Positions 8,844-15,805 of a stretch of DNA of 52,267 bases are shown in pieces. A program made the position numbers and the translations under genes. This stretch comes from CAYSYM01 sp964435115 (lineage in GTDB: Bacteria > Chloroflexota > UBA6077 > CF-72): NCBI GenBank assembly GCA_964435115.1, contig CAYSYM010000024.1:1-52267 (forward strand), in the 5' to 3' direction. The notes under the pieces are model-generated. The model saw nothing but the letters and a program-made list of their open reading frames with translations. It made no database searches and had not been told where the DNA came from. The stretch's first letter is position 1, and every line of letters starts with the position of its first letter.

Positions 8844-9206
8844 CTAGAAGAGCCGGCCGCCGAGGGGCACTTCCTCGTCGGGCCGGACCAACACCACCTC
8901 CCCCTGTGGGTCCGGGACGCCGAGCACCAGCACCTGCGACTGGAACGTGGCGATCTGCCGCGGCGGGAAGTTGACGACCGCCAGCACCTGCCGCCCGACG
9001 AGCGACTCGGGCGTGTAGTGGCGGGTGAGCTGGGCGCTCGAGGTCCGCTCGCCGACGGCGGGTCCGAAGTCGATCCGCAGCCGGTAGGCCGGCTTGCGCG
9101 CCTCCGGGAATGGCCGTGCGTCGACGATGCGGCCGACGCGTACGTCGACCCGCAGGAAGTCCTCGAACGTGATGCCGGGCGCTACCTCGTCAGCCACGCT
9201 CCCCAT
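8844..9206 (-). CDS. CsaA-like tRNA-binding domain protein
   Basis: A stand-alone OB-fold tRNA-binding domain of 120 residues, the size of CsaA, a proposed export chaperone. Family features are the DFLRVDVRVGRIV strand near residue 20, SSAQLTRHY, GRQVLAVVNFPPR and the closing LVLGVPD segment. ATG 9206 is chosen because the domain begins about 15 residues later; the longer in-frame N-terminus is Ala/Gly/Pro filler. Family members bind tRNA or nucleic acid as dimers; the cellular role here is not shown by the sequence. Confidence 0.87.
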   Translation of the reverse strand: MGSVADEVAPGITFEDFLRVDVRVGRIVDARPFPEARKPAYRLRIDFGPAVGERTSSAQLTRHYTPESLVGRQVLAVVNFPPRQIATFQSQVLVLGVPDPQGEVVLVRPDEEVPLGGRLF

Positions 9207-9324
9207 CCCTCGGTGCTGAGCCCATGCTGGCGCCGCGGGCGCCGGCCGGGCCGCACCGCCCGGCCCCGGCCACGTCACACCCGCACCGGAGGCCAGGCCA
9301 GCGACGCCTGGCCGCTCCCGCGCG

Positions 9325-10209
9325 CTACTCCACGTACGCACCGATGCCGCGATAGCGCGCGGTCCGGCGGGCGAGCAGCTCCTCCACGGGGAGGTGCGCC
9401 AGCGCCGCCAGCTCGGCCAGGATGGCGGCCTTCACGAGCTGCGCCCCGGTCGCGTAGTCGAGATGCGCCCCGCCCGGCGGCTCGGGCACGACGCGGTCCA
9501 CGACGCCCAGGCGGAGCAAGTCGGGCGCGGTGATCTGCATCGCCGCCGCCGCTTCCGCGCCGCGCGCGCCGTCCCGCCAGAGAATGCTGGCCGCCGCTTC
9601 CGGGGACGCGACCGAGTAGATGGCGTTCTCCAGCATCAGCACGCGGTCCGCCAGGCCAAGCGCCAGAGCGCCGCCCGACCCGCCTTCGCCGATGACCACG
9701 CTCACGATCGGCACCCGCAGGCGGCTCATCGCCAGCAGGTTCTCGGCGATGGCGAAGGCTTGCCCCCGCTCCTCCGCGGCCAGGGACGGATCGGCGCCCG
9801 GGATGTCGATCAGCGTGACTACCGGGAGCCGGAACCGCTCGGCGTGGCGCATGAGGCGGAGCGCCTTGCGGTAGCCCTCCGGGCGCGCCATGCCAAACCG
9901 CCGCCGCACGTTCTCCCGAGTGTCGCGCCCCTTCTGGTGGCCGATCAGCATGACCGTCTGCCCGTCCAGGGCGGCGAGACCCCCCACGATCGCCTGGTCG
10001 TCGCCGAACAGCCGGTCCCCGCGCAGCTCGACGAAGTCGGCGAACAGGCGGGGCACGTAGTCGAGGGTGTAGGGGCGCTGCGGGTGTCGGGCGAGCTGCA
10101 CCCGCTCCCAGGCATCGCCGGCGCCGCGCGGCGTCGGCGCCTCTGGCCGCGGCGCGTCCTCCGGCTTCAGGGCCACGAGCGCCTCACGCGCCACGCCGCA
10201 CCACGCCAT
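9325..10209 (-). CDS. accA: Acetyl-CoA carboxylase carboxyltransferase subunit alpha
   Basis: Together with AccD it transfers the carboxyl group from biotin carrier protein to acetyl-CoA, giving malonyl-CoA for fatty acid synthesis in the cytoplasm. Recognised from YTLDYVPRLFADFVELRGDR, GHQKGRDT, DIPGADPSLAAEERGQA, IGEGGSGGALALG and YSVASPEAAASILWRD. The 294-residue length is slightly shorter than usual, mostly at the N-terminus. ATG 10209 overlaps the end of accD; GTG 10194 is an alternative. The accD-accA order with overlap ensures matched synthesis. The biotin carboxylase and carrier genes are not in the window. Confidence 0.94.
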   Translation of the reverse strand: MAWCGVAREALVALKPEDAPRPEAPTPRGAGDAWERVQLARHPQRPYTLDYVPRLFADFVELRGDRLFGDDQAIVGGLAALDGQTVMLIGHQKGRDTRENVRRRFGMARPEGYRKALRLMRHAERFRLPVVTLIDIPGADPSLAAEERGQAFAIAENLLAMSRLRVPIVSVVIGEGGSGGALALGLADRVLMLENAIYSVASPEAAASILWRDGARGAEAAAAMQITAPDLLRLGVVDRVVPEPPGGAHLDYATGAQLVKAAILAELAALAHLPVEELLARRTARYRGIGAYVE

Positions 10210-11113
10210 TCGTGGAGGGCGCGGCCGGCCAGGCGCCACCCGCGGCGGCGTAGAGGCGCAAGAGGCGCCCCAGGGTCGGCCGCAGCTCGCGGCGCGCGAC
10301 CTGCATGTCCGCCATGCCGTGCTCCACCAGGAAGGCCGCGCGCTGGGCATCCGGCGGCAGCTTCTGCTTGGTGATCTGTTCGATGACGCGCGGGCCGGCA
10401 AAGCCGACCAGCGCTCCGCTCTCGACCACCACGACATCGCCGATACCCGCGTAGCTGGCGGTGACGCCGCCCAGGGTTGGGTCGGTCAGCACGGCGATGT
10501 GCGGCACCCCGGCCGCGGCAAGCTGCGCCAGCGCCGTCACCGTCTTGGCCATCTGCATCAGCGAGAGGATGCCCTCGTGCATCCGGGCGCCACCCGAGGC
10601 ACTCACCGTGACCAGGGGGCAGCGGCGGCGCCCGGCGCGCCCGGCGGCCCGGACGACCTTCTCGCCCACCACGCTGCCCATGCTGGCGCCCATGAACGCG
10701 AAGTCCAGCACCACCAGCTCGACCGGGCTGGCCTCGATCTCGGCGCTGCCGGCGACCGCGGCCTCACGCAGCCCGGTCTTCTCCTGGGCCTCGCGGAGCT
10801 TCGCCACGTAGGTCTGCCCGGCCGCGGCGAAGCTGAGCGGGTCGGCTGGGCCGAGCTCACGATCGTGCTCGCGGAACGACCCGGCGTCCACGAGCTGCTG
10901 GATCCGCTCGCGCGCGGGGAGCCGGGCGTGGTGCTCGCACTTGTGGCAGACGTTCAGGTTCTTCTCGAACTCGCGCACGTAGAGGAGCTCGCCGCACCGC
11001 TCGTTCTCGCACCGCACCCATAGGCCATCGCCCCGCGCCTTCTCGCTACGGGTGGGCCCCGGCTGAGCAGGGATGGCGATGTAGGGTGGCTCTTTCCGAA
11101 ACAGGCTGCGCAC
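10184..11113 (-). CDS. accD: Acetyl-CoA carboxylase carboxyltransferase subunit beta
   Basis: Beta half of the carboxyltransferase. Near the N-terminus lies a four-cysteine zinc ribbon (RCENERCGELLY and NVCHKCEHH); its first pair is spaced CxxxxC, wider than the common CxxC. Core motifs include ASGGARMHEGILSLMQMAKT, the DPTLGGVTASYA loop and GFAGPRVIEQ. GTG 11113 gives VRSLFRKEPP, the expected AccD beginning, and 309 residues. The much longer in-frame extension upstream covers non-coding repeats and is rejected. Transcription starts in the gap up to 11289; I do not see a clear promoter there. Confidence 0.93.
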   Translation of the reverse strand: MRSLFRKEPPYIAIPAQPGPTRSEKARGDGLWVRCENERCGELLYVREFEKNLNVCHKCEHHARLPARERIQQLVDAGSFREHDRELGPADPLSFAAAGQTYVAKLREAQEKTGLREAAVAGSAEIEASPVELVVLDFAFMGASMGSVVGEKVVRAAGRAGRRRCPLVTVSASGGARMHEGILSLMQMAKTVTALAQLAAAGVPHIAVLTDPTLGGVTASYAGIGDVVVVESGALVGFAGPRVIEQITKQKLPPDAQRAAFLVEHGMADMQVARRELRPTLGRLLRLYAAAGGAWPAAPSTNGVVRRGA

Positions 11114-11173
11114 GGCGCGACGAGGAGACGGTGATTCCCCAGCAAGCACTCTAAGCGCTCGGCGCGCGCTTTG

Positions 11174-11200
11174 CCAGGTGTCAGGTGTTGGGTACTGGGT
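11174..11200. repeat. GTCAGGTGT/GTGTTGGG word repeat upstream of accD
   Basis: The stretch reads CCAGGTGTCAGGTGTTGGG and continues TACTGGGT. The same words appear on the other strand at 44873-44910, between the J-domain gene and plsX. Both lie in non-coding DNA, so this may be a small dispersed repeat family. The similarity is short and could be coincidental in GC-rich DNA. Confidence 0.35.
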
Positions 11201-11289
11201 GGTGCGGGCCGATTTCGGATCGCCGGTGTGAGGTGGCAGGTGGGGGTCGGGGACCTTCGCGACGACGGCTGCCGACGGATGCCTGATGG

Positions 11290-11619
11290 CTACCGGCTGT
11301 GCGCGTGCTTCGTTTGAGCGCCACGCTCCAGGAGCCGAACCGCGCGCGGCCCGGCGAGCGCCACGACGCCGCCGAGGCCGGCCACGACCAGCACGGTGTA
11401 CTCGGCCACCGCGTAGCCCGCCACCTCCCGCCATCTCCCGGCCAACCGCCCGTCGAAGTCGTCGGCCTCGGTGATGGCCGTCGCCCTGAACAGGTCGCGC
11501 GCGTCGCCGTCGGCCTGCGAGAGGTTGGCGAAGACGAGCAGGGCGAGCACGGCCACCAGCAGCCCCGTTCCACGGAGGCTCACGAGCGTCGACCGGACGG
11601 CACCGAACGGGTGGCTCAC
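11290..11619 (-). CDS. Small membrane protein of the TadE/TadG cluster, function unknown
   Basis: A 109-residue protein with two hydrophobic segments, at about residues 17-34 (GLLVAVLALLVFANLS) and 70-92 (YAVAEYTVLVVAGLGGVVAL). The second reads like the AEYxxLV pattern near the start of Flp-type pilins and TadE proteins, but here it is near the C-terminus, so it is not a standard pilin. Its GTG start lies one base after the TadG-like stop, which argues for the same operon. I do not recognise a family. It could be a minor pseudopilin partner or a membrane adaptor for the TadE/G proteins. Confidence 0.6.
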   Translation of the reverse strand: MSHPFGAVRSTLVSLRGTGLLVAVLALLVFANLSQADGDARDLFRATAITEADDFDGRLAGRWREVAGYAVAEYTVLVVAGLGGVVALAGPRAVRLLERGAQTKHAHSR

Positions 11620-11620
11620 G

Positions 11621-12835
11621 TCAGCTCGTCAGCCGGACGACGGTGGTTCCGCCGCGTTGCCCGAACGTCCAGGTGCTCGCCGCCGGGCCCCCGGCGATGG
11701 GCCAGTTGGCCAGGTACTGGCCGGCGAACTCCTGGCAGCCGGCACTGCCCACCGTCCGGATACACCAGACGTAGAAGGCTCCCCACGCCTGGACATTGAA
11801 GGTGAGGCCGGAGCTGCTATCGACGATCGGCAGGATCATGACGCAGCCAGGCTGCCCCTCCGACCAGTCGTTCGAGGGGTCCGTGCCGGCCGTGCACGCG
11901 CCGGAGGTGCTGACGCGCTGGCTGATCTCGGGCACGCGGTTTCCCGTCTGCCCGACGACGACCGCCGGGGTGCCGGACGCGATGTCCTGCAGGTTGGGCG
12001 TGGGCTGCTCGGTCGCGGCCCCCCCTTTGAACCCCCCCGCGCCACACGAGCTGCCGTTGCTGTTGCTCACCTTCTGCCCCTTGATGTAGTAGATCGTCCC
12101 GTCCTTGGCCGGGTTGGCGACCAGGGACGGTGGCGTCACGCCCGCGGCGGGCGTGACGAGGAGGATGTCGGCGAGCAGGTCCGGGTTGTTCCCCACGATC
12201 GGCAGGGCGGTCGGCGTCGCCGCCAGCACGCCCGGGGTGGCCGTGCGGACCACGGGCGTCTGCGTAGCCAGCTTCAGCCCGTTGAAGCCTGCGCCGCCCC
12301 CGCACACGATCAGCGGCGCGTTGCGGACGTCGAACCCGGTGAGCGTGCCCACCTGGCCCGTCGCGTGAGCGTCTGCGTCGAGGTCGTAGACGCCGAGGAT
12401 GCCGGCCAGGTAGGTGCGGAAGGGGATCCGGACCTCCACGTGCACGCCGCTGGCGCTCTCGGGGATGGCGCCCACCGGCGGCCCGGCGCAGCCGCTCCCC
12501 GCCACGACAGCGCCGACGTCCGTGGTGCCGTCGGTTCCCACGAAGTAGGCGCAAGTGACCGCGGGCGGGATGCCGAAGGCGTTGGCGGTCGCGTAGGTGG
12601 TAATCGCGGTCGTGATGGCGCCGGCCGCGGCGGGTGAGGTCGCGTTCCGCAGCTCGCGCGTGCCCGCCAGCGCCGCGGCGTCGGCCGCCGCCTGCGCGGT
12701 GCGCCGCTGCACGTAGATGGTGCCGCCATCCAGGACGAGCGCCACCAGGCCGACGAACGCGACGATGGAGAGGCCAAAGAGCACCATGATCTGAGCCGGC
12801 GCGCGACGCGGGGGGTGGCGGAGGCGCGGGGTCAT
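11621..12835 (-). CDS. TadG-like secreted/membrane-anchored protein
   Basis: Recognised from the TadE/G-like N-terminus: a short basic part, one membrane helix (about residues 15-37, VLFGLSIVAFVGLVALVLDG) and directly after it TIYVQRRTAQAAADAAALAG, the usual TadG transition. The remaining 360 residues are an extracellular Ala/Gly/Val-rich domain with several cysteines (VTCAY, GSGCAG, LIVCGG, SGACTAG, QPGCVM, VWCIR) that may form disulfides. TadG family proteins belong to the Flp/Tad pilus machinery or act as surface proteins. The ATG overlaps the TadE stop (ATGA). No Tad ATPase or platform gene is in the window. Confidence 0.78.
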   Translation of the reverse strand: MTPRLRHPPRRAPAQIMVLFGLSIVAFVGLVALVLDGGTIYVQRRTAQAAADAAALAGTRELRNATSPAAAGAITTAITTYATANAFGIPPAVTCAYFVGTDGTTDVGAVVAGSGCAGPPVGAIPESASGVHVEVRIPFRTYLAGILGVYDLDADAHATGQVGTLTGFDVRNAPLIVCGGGAGFNGLKLATQTPVVRTATPGVLAATPTALPIVGNNPDLLADILLVTPAAGVTPPSLVANPAKDGTIYYIKGQKVSNSNGSSCGAGGFKGGAATEQPTPNLQDIASGTPAVVVGQTGNRVPEISQRVSTSGACTAGTDPSNDWSEGQPGCVMILPIVDSSSGLTFNVQAWGAFYVWCIRTVGSAGCQEFAGQYLANWPIAGGPAASTWTFGQRGGTTVVRLTS

Positions 12836-13341
12836 TCCAGGTAGGCCTTCGCCTCGGTCGTTAGGTCCACGTACGGCAGCGAGAAGCCCGCGTACCGCAC
12901 GCCCGCCAGGACTGACTCGAAGAGCGGGGTGAACTGGAAGCGGTAGCTCGCCTCCACCTCAACGTAGCCACCGCTCGCCGACGTGCGGCTCGGCGGTGTG
13001 CAGGTGAGCGGGTCGAGCGGCAGGTTGCAGGTGGCCGTCCCGCGCGCTGCCCCCACCTGGTCCACCACGTCGATCTCGACCGTGTCGATGCCCGCCTGGG
13101 TCGGCCCGAGGATGAAGGTGAGGTTGTTGAAGGCGGCCACGATCTGCGCGTTCGTGCTCGACACGACGGAGGCCGTCCGCGCTAGCTCGCGCGCCCCGTT
13201 CACGAGGGAGGCGTAGGTGAACAGCAGGCGCGAGAAGTCGATGAGCGCCACGACCAGCAGCACGAACAGGGGGAGCACCAGGGCGAACTCGACCAGCGCC
13301 TGGCCGCCCTGCGTCGCCGGCGCCCGGCGGCTCGCGCGCAT
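12832..13341 (-). CDS. TadE family pseudopilin-like protein (first copy)
   Basis: A 169-residue minor pseudopilin-like protein. The family hallmark is GGQALVEFALVLPLFVLL at about residues 13-30, with the Glu that follows the processing site in Tad pseudopilins, then IDFSRLLFTYASLVNGARELAR. The remainder is an extracellular beta-type domain with two cysteines (TCNLP, LTCTPP). ATG 13341 forms TGATG with the stop of the neighbouring TadE gene and places the hydrophobic segment close to the N-terminus; the longer frame upstream is a shadow. It is part of a tightly coupled four-gene group. Confidence 0.82.
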   Translation of the reverse strand: MRASRRAPATQGGQALVEFALVLPLFVLLVVALIDFSRLLFTYASLVNGARELARTASVVSSTNAQIVAAFNNLTFILGPTQAGIDTVEIDVVDQVGAARGTATCNLPLDPLTCTPPSRTSASGGYVEVEASYRFQFTPLFESVLAGVRYAGFSLPYVDLTTEAKAYLE

Positions 13342-13817
13342 CAGAGCACCGCCATGGTCGCGTTGCCCTGCACACTCACCTGCCCGAGGCCCAGGCCGAA
13401 CGCGCCGCTGAGGAAGCCGACCAGGAGCGAGACGTCGCCTCGGGCCGTGACGCCGACCTGCGCGCCGCTCGTCCGCCCGGGTGTGAAGGTGACGCTGAAC
13501 GTCCAGGAGCCACCGCCGCACGCCTGATTCGCCGTCAGCACGGGGTTGCAGCCCGCCAGCGCGGGCTCCGACGCGTCGATCAGTCGCTGGAGGATCTGCT
13601 GGTCGGAGACGGTGACGTCCAGCCCGGCCCTCGCGGCCAGCCGCGCCGCTTCACGCGCGCCCTGCTGGACGGCCACCCCGAAGACGAAGGCCCGCCCGAG
13701 GTCGATCATTCCGAGCAGCATGATCAGCGTGACTGGCAGGACGAGCGCGAACTCCACCAGGGCCTGGCCAGGGTGGTCCCGCGTCTGCCGTCCAGGAAGT
13801 CGTCTTCGGCTCGTCAC
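13341..13817 (-). CDS. TadE family pseudopilin-like protein (second copy)
   Basis: First gene of the TadE-TadE-TadG-small membrane protein group. PGQALVEFALVLPVTLIM with MIDLGRAFVFGVAVQQGAREAAR is the TadE signature, nearly the same as in the neighbouring copy, so the two are paralogues. The extracellular part has two cysteines (LAGCNPV, QACGGG). The start is uncertain: GTG 13817 gives 158 residues, while GTG 13892, with AGGAC about ten bases before it, gives 183. The role in pilus assembly is inferred from the family only. Confidence 0.8.
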   Translation of the reverse strand: MTSRRRLPGRQTRDHPGQALVEFALVLPVTLIMLLGMIDLGRAFVFGVAVQQGAREAARLAARAGLDVTVSDQQILQRLIDASEPALAGCNPVLTANQACGGGSWTFSVTFTPGRTSGAQVGVTARGDVSLLVGFLSGAFGLGLGQVSVQGNATMAVL

Positions 13818-14100
13818 ACGTGGAGCTGCAGGCGCCCCGCTCGCCCGGGCCGAGTCTAGCAGCGGCCTCCCCGCCGCCCAACCGTCGCCCACGGTACTTT
13901 GGTCCTACGCGTCCCAGCCGTCCGTTTCCGGTGCCTGAGGTCCTGGGGCGCTCCGGCCCACGTCCTGCCAGGCATTTCCCCCAGGCGCCTGGCACCCGTG
14001 CCTATGCAGGCCGAACGCCGCCCGACGTGCTGCGGTGCGGGAACCGACGGACGAGGCCCCGAAATGCTTCCCGCTCATTGGTGCGGCATCCAGCTGGCCT

Positions 14101-14122
14101 CCCTCTCCCCCTTGGGAGAGGG
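14101..14122. repeat. REP-like palindrome
   Basis: CCCTCTCCC (14101-14109) and GGGAGAGGG (14114-14122) form a perfect 9-bp stem around CCTT, followed by TCGGGGTGAGGG. The same kind of hairpin is scattered between genes of many GC-rich bacteria. A shorter relative sits at 1710-1732. Confidence 0.65.
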
Positions 14123-14170
14123 TCGGGGTGAGGGCGTGCCCCGCCGAGGCATCGCGCATGATTTCGCTGG

Positions 14171-14308
14171 GGCCTGTTGCCGAAGTCGTGACTTGCCCAA
14201 TTTCGGGCACCGTCCAGGCCCCACGGCTCCACCCACCTGCTCATTTTCACCAGTATCGAGCAGTTCGCGGTACCACACTGTATCCCAGCAGGGGTTCGGC
14301 AACAGGCC
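14171..14308. mobile_element. MITE-like element with 14-bp terminal inverted repeats
   Basis: GGCCTGTTGCCGAA (14171-14184) is repeated as its exact inverse complement at 14295-14308. The 6-bp word CGCTGG stands immediately outside both ends (14165-14170 and 14309-14314), as expected for a target duplication. The 110-bp interior is less GC-rich than its surroundings and has no coding capacity. GGCxCTGTTGC-type ends occur in several IS families (for example IS6 and IS5 relatives), so a non-autonomous derivative or an IS remnant is likely. The element ends 12 bp from the cheX-like stop codon. Confidence 0.6.
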
Positions 14309-14320
14309 CGCTGGAAGCAG

Positions 14321-14782
14321 TTAGCGGCTCTTGAGCGCGATCTGGAGGTCGATCCCTCCGGCCGGGGTCTCGAGCGGGACGACGAGCCGGGGGATGTCCA
14401 GGCTGGAGAGCACGCCGCCTCGGCCCACGATCAGCATCGGCGGCGCGATGTCCGCCGCGATGCCGCCTCGTTCGAGCAGGACCCCGGCCCGGCCGGTGAT
14501 CACGTTGCCCAGCTCGCCCACGCCGCTGCGCGCCAGGGCGTCCAGCTCCTTGAACTGCTGCCCCATCATCTTGCCGACGATCGCCAGCGCCGTCGCCTCG
14601 GACATGCGGTACATCACCGCGCCCGACAGCACGCCCGTCACGCCGACCACCGCGGTTACCTCGCCCGCGGCGAAGTCCCCTTTCTCCAGGCGGACCGGCC
14701 CCCGCCCAACGTCGCCGCCCAGCTCCTGCTCCAGCACCCCTCTGGCGGCCAGCAGGAAGGGCTGCGCTATGTCTGCTCGCAC
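14321..14782 (-). CDS. CheX-like chemotaxis phosphatase
   Basis: Probably removes the phosphate from a response regulator. The CheC/CheX/FliY signature SxxxExxN is present as SGVGELGN, followed by VITGRAGVLLE; upstream lie VRADIAQPFLLAARGVLE and SEATALAIVGKMMG. The 153-residue length from GTG 14782 matches CheX. The frame upstream of 14782 is not credible as protein. The divergent neighbour is a response regulator and thus an obvious candidate substrate. No CheA, CheY or receptor gene is in the window, so the link to motility is open. Confidence 0.82.
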   Translation of the reverse strand: MRADIAQPFLLAARGVLEQELGGDVGRGPVRLEKGDFAAGEVTAVVGVTGVLSGAVMYRMSEATALAIVGKMMGQQFKELDALARSGVGELGNVITGRAGVLLERGGIAADIAPPMLIVGRGGVLSSLDIPRLVVPLETPAGGIDLQIALKSR

Positions 14783-14878
14783 GCCACGCTGCGCCTCCCA
14801 TCCACTCCGGTTCTCCTGCCAGTATCGACCGGCAGTGGACGCCCCTGAAGGCGCAGGGGAGTCCGGGCCCGGGTACTT

Positions 14879-14891
14879 CCGGACCGTCCGG
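14879..14891. promoter_or_regulatory. Possible operator palindrome in a divergent promoter region
   Basis: CCGGACcGTCCGG is a 6-bp inverted repeat with a 1-bp centre, flanked on both sides by GGTAC. It lies between the divergent cheX-like gene and the response-regulator gene, about 97 bp from the former and 75 bp from the latter. Binding by the regulator itself is possible but is inferred from place and symmetry only. Confidence 0.3.
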
Positions 14892-14966
14892 GTGGTACAC
14901 GGAGGCCTGGGGGGGCCGCGCACGGTGCGCCATAGTGCGGTGCTCGCACCAAGGCCGACCCCTCCC

Positions 14967-15647
14967 GTGAAGACGCTCCTAGCCACCAGCGACCGCGACC
15001 TCCTCGACGCGGCGACGTTCGTCCTGCGCTACCACGGCTGCAACGTGCTGCAAGCGTCGGACGGACCCGAGGCGCTCTGCCGCTGGGCCGAAGGCAACCC
15101 CTCCCTCGCTCTGCTCGATGCAGACCTGTTGCGGATCGACGGCTTCGACGTCTGCCGCCAGATGCGGACGCACTCCACGGCGCCGGCCGTGCTCTTCACC
15201 GGCCCGATCACCCCGGACGTCCTGAGACGCGGCCTCGCCGCTGGGGTGGACGGGTACGTGCCGAAGCCGCTCAGCCCGGAGCAGCTCGGCGTAGTCCTCG
15301 GGTTCTGGATGGTGGTGCAGCAACGCGTGGCCGCTGGCGCCCGGCCGCGGCAACTGGGCGACACGCTGGCCGTGGGCCGCTTGACGATCAACCTGCGGAC
15401 CGGCGCCGCGGCGGCGGCCCGGGCGCCGCGCCTGCAGCCGTGGGAGACGCGGGCGCTGTACATGCTCGCCATCAACGCCGGACGTCCCGTCCCGGCGGCC
15501 TGCCTCGCCGACATCGCCCGCTGCTGGGGGGCGGACGTCCGCGACGAGGGCGCGCTGCGGCGGCGGCTGGCGTCCGTCCGTCGCCGGCTGGGGCTGACGC
15601 CGACCGACCTCGCCTACCTCCCCGGCGAGGGGTTCATCCTCGCGTAG
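14967..15647 (+). CDS. Response regulator, receiver plus OmpR-type winged helix
   Basis: A DNA-binding response regulator of 226 residues. The receiver domain has Asp9 of the acidic site, the phospho-acceptor Asp51 in LLDADLL, Thr78 and Lys100 (VPKP); the usual first acid is Ser8, so metal binding could be weaker than normal. The C-terminal half (about residues 130-226) resembles the OmpR/PhoB winged helix: an LQPWETRAL recognition start, then a tail close to LRRKLG...VRGVGY as RRRLGLTPTDLAYLPGEGFIL. No kinase gene is adjacent. GTG 14967 gives the standard beginning of a receiver domain. Confidence 0.8.
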   Translation: MKTLLATSDRDLLDAATFVLRYHGCNVLQASDGPEALCRWAEGNPSLALLDADLLRIDGFDVCRQMRTHSTAPAVLFTGPITPDVLRRGLAAGVDGYVPKPLSPEQLGVVLGFWMVVQQRVAAGARPRQLGDTLAVGRLTINLRTGAAAAARAPRLQPWETRALYMLAINAGRPVPAACLADIARCWGADVRDEGALRRRLASVRRRLGLTPTDLAYLPGEGFILA

Positions 15648-15710
15648 GCGCCCCTTGAGCCAGCGGCCCACCCGTCGCGTCCGGCCCGGCTCGGCCCGCG
15701 GGCGGGCGTG

Positions 15711-15719
15711 TGGTAGATT
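15711..15719 (+). promoter_or_regulatory. Candidate extended -10 element
   Basis: TGGTAGATT matches an extended -10 (TGn followed by TAGATT, against TATAAT) in an otherwise very GC-rich gap. The UroD/MtaA-like gene begins 86 bp downstream. No convincing -35 is visible, so the call rests on one element. Confidence 0.3.
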
Positions 15720-15805
15720 GTTCGCGGGCGGGAGGACGCGACGGTGGTGCGGCCCGAGCACCGTGGCACACTCGCGGCCGGGCCGGGCCACGTGGAGGAC
15801 GGCGG

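Larger units (their letters stand above)
13818..14320. other. Non-coding stretch between cheX-like gene and TadE operon
   Basis: About 500 bp without a convincing gene. It holds a hairpin with 8-bp arms (13966-13973 with 13987-13994), a REP-like palindrome at 14101-14122 and a MITE-like element at 14171-14308. The promoter of the TadE operon should also lie here, but I find no clear -35/-10 pair. Short open frames on both strands lack binding sites and family features. Confidence 0.6.

Noticed and set aside
13966..13994. Hairpin TGCCAGGC/GCCTGGCA considered as a terminator
   Set aside because: The loop is 13 nt, no U-tract follows, and no gene ends directly before it on either strand, so it is only mentioned as part of the non-coding stretch.
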